In this document: in pieces, positions 6,312 to 10,299 of the stretch | Layout of the letters: each line of letters opens with the position of its first letter | Numbering within the stretch: the first letter of the stretch is position 1 | DNA from: Methylacidiphilum sp. | GTDB lineage: Bacteria; Verrucomicrobiota; Verrucomicrobiia; CAIQCK01 | Direction of reading: 5' to 3' | Assembly: GCA_020718125.1 (NCBI GenBank) | Contig: DYDC01000074.1 | Location: forward strand, 1 to 10,299 | Length of the DNA: 10,299 nucleotides | The notes under the pieces: generated by a model | Told to the model about the DNA's origin: nothing | What the model saw: only the letters and a program-made list of their open reading frames with translations | The model's database searches: none | Translations under genes and position numbers: made by a program

Positions 6312-6701
6312 ATGCTTGTGGACAACCTCCACAACATGGCTCGGCTCAACCACCGGCTCGGCGGCGTGCGGGCGGTATTGGGGCCGTTGGCGCGGCTGAT
6401 CCGGCTGACGAGGCCGCGCCTGCCGATCCAGGCGCTCGACCTCGGCGCCGGCGCGGCGGACATCCCGCGGGCCGGCTACGTCGTGACGGATTCCCGCCGC
6501 AGCCGGCTGGGCTGCGCCGCTCAATGGGCCGTCACGCGGTTGATGACGTCCAACCCGTTGACGCGCGCGGAAGCGCCCGCGGCGGTGTTGCACGGGTTCA
6601 CTCCGCGCGAGTTGCGCGCGCTGGCGGAGGGGGCGGGGCTGCGGAACTTCCGTGTCAGGCGGATGCCGTGGTTCCATCTGGCGCTCTACGGGGTGAAATG
6701 A
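6312..6701 (+). pseudogene. Class I SAM-dependent methyltransferase with a large internal deletion
   Basis: The 129-residue frame reads as the two ends of a longer methyltransferase. The N-terminal part (MARLNHRLGGVRAVLGPLARL) leads into the SAM-binding motif I, ALDLGAGAADIPR. Two residues later it jumps to GYVVTDSRRSRLG, which in such enzymes belongs to the late beta4/beta5 region. It then continues normally through LTRAEAPAAVLHGFTPRELRALAEGAGL to FHLALYG at the end. Roughly 90-110 residues that should hold the SAM adenine-binding acidic residue and much of the active site are missing, with the frame kept; the junction is near 6465. The reading frame is otherwise intact and GC-rich like its neighbours, so the loss may be recent. 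Activity is unlikely. No Shine-Dalgarno precedes the ATG, and a stop at 6228-6230 closes the frame upstream. A short functional protein cannot be excluded. Confidence 0.6.
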
Positions 6702-6746
6702 CGGCCACTTGACTCCGCGCCTGATTGCTTCGATGCTCCCACGCCA

Positions 6747-7928
6747 ATGAACAGGCGCGCGCTGACCATCATCTTCGTCACGGTGTTCATTGACCTGCTC
6801 GGCTTCGGCATCGTCATCCCGTTGCTGCCGCTCTACGCGGAGCGGTTTGGCGCCAGCCCGGCGGTCATCGGCTGGCTGCTCGCGTCCTATCTCATCGCAC
6901 AAGCCATCGCCGCGCCGGTGCTCGGCAGACTTTCCGACCGCATCGGCCGGCGGCCGGTGCTGATCGCGAGCCTCGCGGGGTCGGCCGTCTCCTTCACGCT
7001 GCTGGGGCTGGCGGAAACGCTGCCGTGGCTGTTCGTCGCGCGCGTGCTGGCGGGACTGGCGGGCGGCAGCGTCAGCGCGGCGAAGAGCTACATCGCCGAC
7101 GTGACGACGCCGGAGAACCGCGCGAAAGGCATGGGGTTCCTCGGCGCGGGCATCGCGCTGGGCTACGTCTTCGGGCCGGCGCTGGGCGGGCTGTTGACGC
7201 ATTGGAACGTGACGATGCCCTATTTCGTGGCGGGCACAACGGCGCTGGTGAACTGCTTCAGCGCGCTGCTGTTCCTGCCGGCGCCGCCGCGGGTGACGCC
7301 GCACGCGACCGACGAGGAGCTTTCCGCGCTCGCGCACGCGGGCCGGCTTCTGGTGCGGCCGGGGCTGCGCGGTTATCTCGGGATGGTGTTCCTGATCACG
7401 CTGAGTTTCTCGCTGTTCACCGGCACGTTCGCGCTGCTGGGCCAGCGCCTGTTCCACTACACGCCGGCAAAGATCGGGGTGTTGCTGTCGTTCGTGGGGC
7501 TGATGGCGGCGCTGGTGCAGGGCGGGTTGATCGGGCCGCTGGTGAAGCGGTTCAAGGAGTTGCCGCTGGCGACGGCCGGCTCGGCGATGTTTGCGGCGGG
7601 GCTGGCGCTGGTGCCGATGGCGCACGGGGTGGGGTTGATGCTGGCGGCGCTGTTCCTGATCGGCTTCGGCAACAGCCTGAACATGCCGACGCTGCTGGCG
7701 TTGGTGTCGCGCGAGGCGGCGGCGGGTGAGCAGGGCCGCGTGCTCGGCGTGCAGCAGAGCCTGGAGAGCATCGCGCGGATCATCGGGCTGGTGGTGGGCG
7801 GCTGGCTGTTCTCGCGCGTGGAGTGGGAGCCGTATGTGTGCGGCGCGGGGCTGATGGCGCTGGCGACGGTGTTCGCGCTGTCGCATTTCGTGCCGGGCAG
7901 GACGGCGGGCGCGCCGGCGGCGAAGTGA
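6747..7928 (+). CDS. MFS transporter, DHA1 / TetA-like drug:proton antiporter family
   Basis: A 393-aa inner-membrane protein with about twelve hydrophobic segments in two halves. TM1 carries FIDLLGFGIVIPLLPLY (14-30), typical of TetA-like DHA1 exporters. The TM2-TM3 loop has the MFS motif A, GRLSDRIGRRP (60-70). TM5 has the antiporter motif C form GAGIALGYVFGPALGG (133-148). These features suggest proton-coupled export of a small molecule; the substrate cannot be read from sequence, and a TetA-like sequence does not prove tetracycline resistance. The central loop (about 183-205) is short. The ATG at 6747 begins the family homology, with no clear Shine-Dalgarno. The stop lies 6 bp from the end of the convergent DUF151 gene, leaving no room for a separate terminator. 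The methyltransferase remnant lies 45 bp upstream on the same strand. Confidence 0.93.
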   Translation: MNRRALTIIFVTVFIDLLGFGIVIPLLPLYAERFGASPAVIGWLLASYLIAQAIAAPVLGRLSDRIGRRPVLIASLAGSAVSFTLLGLAETLPWLFVARVLAGLAGGSVSAAKSYIADVTTPENRAKGMGFLGAGIALGYVFGPALGGLLTHWNVTMPYFVAGTTALVNCFSALLFLPAPPRVTPHATDEELSALAHAGRLLVRPGLRGYLGMVFLITLSFSLFTGTFALLGQRLFHYTPAKIGVLLSFVGLMAALVQGGLIGPLVKRFKELPLATAGSAMFAAGLALVPMAHGVGLMLAALFLIGFGNSLNMPTLLALVSREAAAGEQGRVLGVQQSLESIARIIGLVVGGWLFSRVEWEPYVCGAGLMALATVFALSHFVPGRTAGAPAAK

Positions 7929-7934
7929 GGCGGG

Positions 7935-8405
7935 CTACTTCTCCTCTTCGTCAGCCTCGCCTTCTGATTCGCTCATTTTCTTGAGCGCCTCCGACATGTC
8001 CTCGACGACGTCGAATACCCTGCGGGCGACGAAGACGGGGCATTTGGCCTGCAACGCGAGCGCGAGGCTGTCGCTGGGGCGGGCGTCCACCTCGACGATC
8101 TTCTTGCCCAACTCGTTCTCGCAGGTGAGGTAGAGCCGGGCGAAGTAGGTGGAGTTGCGAAGGTCGTTGATGATGACGCGGTCGAGCGTGACGCCCAAGC
8201 CGGCAAAGAGGGAACCGATCAGGTCGTGGGTCAGGGGGCGCTCCTTCTGGATGCCGCGCATGAACATCGCGATGGCCGCGCCGACGCTCTGGTCCACGTA
8301 GATGACGAAAGTCTTCTCGTCGTTGCCGATGAACACCGCCGAGGCGTTGTTGGTTGGCAACACCACGCGCACCCGCACCGGCACCAGATCGTTCTTCGCA
8401 GCCAT
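7935..8405 (-). CDS. Bifunctional nuclease domain protein (BFN / DUF151)
   Basis: A 156-aa cytoplasmic protein. The BFN/DUF151 domain covers about 8-140. Family hallmarks are KERPLTHDLI (54-63), YFARLYL (87-93) and the strongly conserved VDARPSDSLALALQAKCPVFV (106-126). A DUF151 member with an additional UVR domain was reported in plants to have RNase and DNase activity; bacterial versions are widely conserved but poorly characterised, so nuclease activity here is not proven. No UVR motif is present; the tail is acidic (SESEGEADEEEK), possibly a flexible or interaction segment. The ATG at 8405 (MAAKNDLVPVRV) starts just before the domain and has no clear Shine-Dalgarno. The gene lies 80 bp after the kinase-like gene on the same strand, so the two may be cotranscribed. 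The 80-bp gap holds no hairpin I can support. Confidence 0.92.
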   Translation of the reverse strand: MAAKNDLVPVRVRVVLPTNNASAVFIGNDEKTFVIYVDQSVGAAIAMFMRGIQKERPLTHDLIGSLFAGLGVTLDRVIINDLRNSTYFARLYLTCENELGKKIVEVDARPSDSLALALQAKCPVFVARRVFDVVEDMSEALKKMSESEGEADEEEK

Positions 8406-8485
8406 GGCGAGTCAGACTATCAGCTTGGGTTCAAAACGCAAGAGAGCGGCCCCTGCGCGCAGCAGACCACCGTTGTGAGGCATCT

Positions 8486-9928
8486 TCACTGCCGCTCGCG
8501 CCATCGTTCGGCCTCCTTCGCGGCGGAGCGGCCTGCATGGGTGAGGGGGAAGCGGCGGGCCACCGCTTCGTAGCGCGCGGCGATGCCCTTGGTGTGGCTG
8601 GGATTGGCGCGCACATAGGCGCTGGCCCGCGCGAGCAGCCGGCTCGCGAACTCTTCCGTGGAAGGATTCGGCGAGTTCGACCAGTTGTCGCCGACCTCGG
8701 CCAGCATCTGTTGATACTGCCTCTCCACATGTTGGGAATCGCGATAGAGCCAGGCCAAGATGCACGCCACGATCAACACCGGCACCAGCACCCACGCTGT
8801 GATGACCATCCTTGTGGTCATCCACGACGGATGATGATGGACTCTTCTCTCAGGCTGGACTGCGGGTGCGGCCGGCGCTTCAGCCGGCGGCGCCACGGCC
8901 GACTCCGCGCTGGGGCGCTTCTGCGTCGAGATGGACACCTTGCCACTGTGGGCAGGCGCCTTCGCGGCGCCTTTGGAACCCCTCGGCCTCACCACCGTCT
9001 TGCCGTGTTCGATGGCCGCCGTGCGCGGCCGGCCGCCCTTCGAGAGGGCCTGCAAATCGGCTATGAGTTGTTCGTAGCCGACGTAACGGTCCGTGGGCCG
9101 CCGCGCCAGCATCCGGGCCAGCATCTGGCAGAACCCTTCGCTGAGGGCCGTGGTGGATTCGCGCGGGTCTTCCAGATGCCCCTGCCGCTGGCCGGCCAGA
9201 GCGGCCGGTCCTTGAAGCTCGCCAAACGGTTTCACGCCGGTGGCGAGGTGATAGAGCGTCGCGCCGAGCGCGTAGATGTCGCCGCGGCAATCGCCCTGAC
9301 GCTCGCCCTTGGTCAGCTCCGGCGCGGTGTAGTGCGGATCGCCGACGGGCTGGTCGGGCAGGGGTTTGCCGTGGTCGTCCGCCGCGGCGCGTGCGAGACC
9401 GATGTCGGCGACGCGCGTGTGGCCGCCGTTATGGTCCACGAAGATGTTGTGGGGGCGGAGGGAACGGTGCAGCAGCCGCTCCTGGTCGAGCGCGGTTTTC
9501 ATCGCCTCGGCCACGGCCAGCGCGATGAGCAGCAGTTTCGGCTCGGGAATCTTGCCGTGTTTCTCCACCCACCGGTCAAGCGAGAGGCCGTGCACCAGTT
9601 CGGTCGCCATGCAATGCCGGCCGCTGATTTCGGCCACGTCGAGCACGGGCACGATTGCCGGGTGCTGGAGCCGGCGCGCGGCGACCGCATCCGCGTAGAA
9701 CCGGCTCATGAACGCCGCGTCGGCGTAGAAACGGGAGCTGAGCACGCGCACGGCGACCTCGGTGGGGCCGCCTGGCGGCGCGTCCGCGGCTTGGCGCACG
9801 CGCGCGGCGTAAACCGTGCCCATTGCGCCGCGGCCCAGCGGTTTGCCCAACTCGATCAGTCGCAGCAAATGGGCGGGGCCGGATGGCTTCGGCGCACTGG
9901 GCTGACCTGTCTGGGTTGTTACGGCCAC
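8486..9928 (-). CDS. Membrane-anchored Hanks-type Ser/Thr kinase homologue, predicted pseudokinase
   Basis: 480 aa. The kinase-like domain is about 24-300, with glycine loop GRGAMG (32-37), NIFVD with Asn161, metal-binding Asp175 in ADIGLAR, YTAPEL (APE equivalent), and GDIYALGATLYHLATG. Two key residues are changed: the VAVK lysine is Arg61, and the HRD catalytic aspartate is Ser156 (HRS); DFG reads DIG. The alpha-C glutamate position appears to be Asp. ATP-dependent phosphoryl transfer is therefore doubtful, and a scaffold or allosteric role is more likely. An Ala/Pro-rich linker (about 300-370) leads to one transmembrane helix at 374-394. An extracytoplasmic helical region of about 86 aa follows, resembling a short TPR-like segment near its end. 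Start: GTG at 9928 with GGGAG 11 nt upstream. A longer reading would translate the tRNA gene and is rejected. The gene begins 38 bp after tRNA-Glu. Confidence 0.9.
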   Translation of the reverse strand: MAVTTQTGQPSAPKPSGPAHLLRLIELGKPLGRGAMGTVYAARVRQAADAPPGGPTEVAVRVLSSRFYADAAFMSRFYADAVAARRLQHPAIVPVLDVAEISGRHCMATELVHGLSLDRWVEKHGKIPEPKLLLIALAVAEAMKTALDQERLLHRSLRPHNIFVDHNGGHTRVADIGLARAAADDHGKPLPDQPVGDPHYTAPELTKGERQGDCRGDIYALGATLYHLATGVKPFGELQGPAALAGQRQGHLEDPRESTTALSEGFCQMLARMLARRPTDRYVGYEQLIADLQALSKGGRPRTAAIEHGKTVVRPRGSKGAAKAPAHSGKVSISTQKRPSAESAVAPPAEAPAAPAVQPERRVHHHPSWMTTRMVITAWVLVPVLIVACILAWLYRDSQHVERQYQQMLAEVGDNWSNSPNPSTEEFASRLLARASAYVRANPSHTKGIAARYEAVARRFPLTHAGRSAAKEAERWRERQ

Positions 9929-9966
9929 AAAATCAAAAGCTCCCGCATCGTGTGTGGGCGAAAAAT

Positions 9967-10041
9967 TGGCGCCCCCACCGGGAATCGAACCCGGCTTCCC
10001 AGATTGAGAATCTGGTGTCCTAGCCGATAGACGATAGGGGC
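9967..10041 (-). tRNA. tRNA-Glu, anticodon CTC, with encoded CCA
   Basis: The minus strand from 10041 to 9970 folds as a 72-nt tRNA. The acceptor GCCCCTA pairs with TGGGGGC with one wobble. There is a 3-bp D stem GTC/GAC with a GG-containing loop. The anticodon stem CCAGA/TCTGG carries loop TTCTCAA, giving anticodon CTC. The T stem CCGGG/CCCGG carries loop TTCGATT. The discriminator base is G, and CCA is encoded at 9969-9967. CTC reads the Glu codon GAG, suitable for a GC-rich genome. A run of five T residues begins just after the CCA (9965-9961), which may help transcription end before the kinase-like gene. Confidence 0.95.
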
Positions 10042-10073
10042 GCTCGCGCTGCCCGCGGGCGGACGGCGCGCAA

Positions 10074-10102
10074 ACAGTATGCAGGCCCCGCGGGGCTTGC
10101 AA
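10074..10102 (-). promoter_or_regulatory. Candidate promoter for tRNA-Glu
   Basis: On the minus strand TTGCAA (10102-10097) and TACTGT (10079-10074) are separated by exactly 17 bp. The tRNA 5' end lies about 32 nt past the -10-like box, leaving a short leader. The spacer contains a GC-rich hairpin (10081-10099). Matches to consensus are partial (4/6 and 3/6), so this is suggestive only. Confidence 0.35.
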
Positions 10103-10112
10103 ACAATTTTTC

Positions 10113-10161
10113 GTAACTACTCAGGTGCCCGCCCGCCATGGGCGGGCACCTGAGTAGTTAC
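10113..10161. repeat. 49-nt near-perfect palindrome, MITE-like or terminator-like element
   Basis: The left arm, 22 nt beginning GTAACTACTCAGGTGCCC (10113-10134), is perfectly complementary to the right arm (10140-10161) across a 5-nt loop GCCAT. Pairing extends outward after one mismatch through TTTT/GAAA (10108-10111 with 10163-10166). Neither strand shows a T-run after the stem, so a standard intrinsic terminator is not supported. A perfect 22-bp stem this long suggests a mobile, palindromic repeat unit. No target-site duplication is evident by eye. It lies between tRNA-Glu and an open frame lacking a start. Confidence 0.7.
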
Positions 10162-10299
10162 CGAAATACCGGTCATCGGCTCAGAGGGCGAGTATGCCCA
10201 CGCGACGGAACAGTTCGCCATTGCCGACGAGCGGTCGGCGGCGGAGATGGCGGCGAAACTCCGCGCGCTCGGCTACGAGCCGGTGTGGAAGGATTGGGA
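10154..10299 (+). CDS. Partial open frame of unknown function without a canonical start, cut by window end
   Basis: The frame opens just after a TGA at 10151-10153, inside the right arm of the palindrome, and runs to the window edge. It encodes VIGSEGEYAHATEQFA then an Ala-rich helix and LGYEPVWKDW. Third codon positions are almost all G or C, and the composition (balanced acidic, Ala and aromatic residues) looks coding, unlike the other five frames here. No ATG, GTG, TTG or CTG occurs before the ATG at 10247. Either the gene starts at 10247, or its original start was separated when the palindrome arrived. I do not recognise the family. Confidence 0.45.

Noticed and set aside
6276..7886. A 536-aa minus-strand frame very rich in Arg, Gln and His
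   Set aside because: It is the complement of the methyltransferase remnant and the MFS gene, which has clear transmembrane motifs; the composition is typical of an antisense artefact.
8412..8483. A 23-codon ATG frame on the minus strand between the kinase-like gene and DUF151
   Set aside because: No good ribosome-binding site, no recognisable peptide and no independent support; chance frames of this size are expected.
9686..9736. Repeated SRFYADA peptide twice within 17 residues of the kinase-like domain
   Set aside because: The two copies differ at synonymous sites and the domain keeps normal spacing here, so this does not look like a recent tandem duplication.
8354..10030. A 558-aa plus-strand frame
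   Set aside because: It runs antisense through DUF151, the kinase-like gene and the tRNA, without any domain; a shadow.
9929..10102. N-terminal extension of the kinase-like gene to 10102
   Set aside because: It would translate the tRNA-Glu gene in full; the GTG at 9928 after GGGAG and just before the kinase fold is the better start.
10081..10111. GC-rich hairpin followed by TTTTT on the plus strand, as a terminator
   Set aside because: No plus-strand gene ends upstream of it, the T-run is 7 nt away from the stem, and it overlaps the likely tRNA promoter spacer on the other strand.

Overview
This is a GC-rich bacterial window of mostly housekeeping genes, with some repeats and gene decay at the edges. 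The best guess for the organism is a Verrucomicrobiota-type bacterium or a relative in the PVC group. That is an inference from the high GC content, the scarcity of Shine-Dalgarno sites, the HisRS variant, and intergenic heptamer and hairpin repeats of a kind I recall from such genomes. I could not test it.

Layout. Positions 3-440 (+) hold the 3' end of a bacterial eRF1/Pelota-like (baeRF) gene. It converges on aspS across a 189-bp gap carrying two back-to-back perfect hairpins. From 6051 down to 630 (-) runs a cluster of five genes: S41 C-terminal processing protease, unrecognised single-pass membrane protein, HU/IHF-family DNA-binding protein, hisS and aspS. The membrane protein and HU genes overlap as ATGA. 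A terminator-like hairpin lies between hisS and aspS. Both synthetase genes have phased 7-bp repeats where a ribosome-binding site would be. Positions 6312-6701 (+) hold a class I SAM methyltransferase that appears to have lost its middle. Positions 6747-7928 (+) encode a DHA1/TetA-like MFS transporter. It ends 6 bp from the convergent end of a bifunctional-nuclease-domain gene (DUF151, 7935-8405, -). Upstream of that, on the minus strand, are a membrane-anchored Hanks-type protein with a pseudokinase signature (8486-9928) and tRNA-Glu(CTC) with encoded CCA (9967-10041). The right edge has a 49-nt near-perfect palindrome and then an open frame with no canonical start, cut by the window end.

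How the genes work together. hisS, aspS, tRNA-Glu and the baeRF fragment all belong to translation. AspRS has His31 and Gly83, the pair associated with non-discriminating enzymes, so the cell may make Asn-tRNA through GatCAB. I see no CRISPR array, toxin-antitoxin pair, phage module or obvious new defence system. The points most worth a second look are the predicted pseudokinase, the heptamer repeats before two neighbouring synthetase genes, the two hairpin elements, and the deleted methyltransferase.
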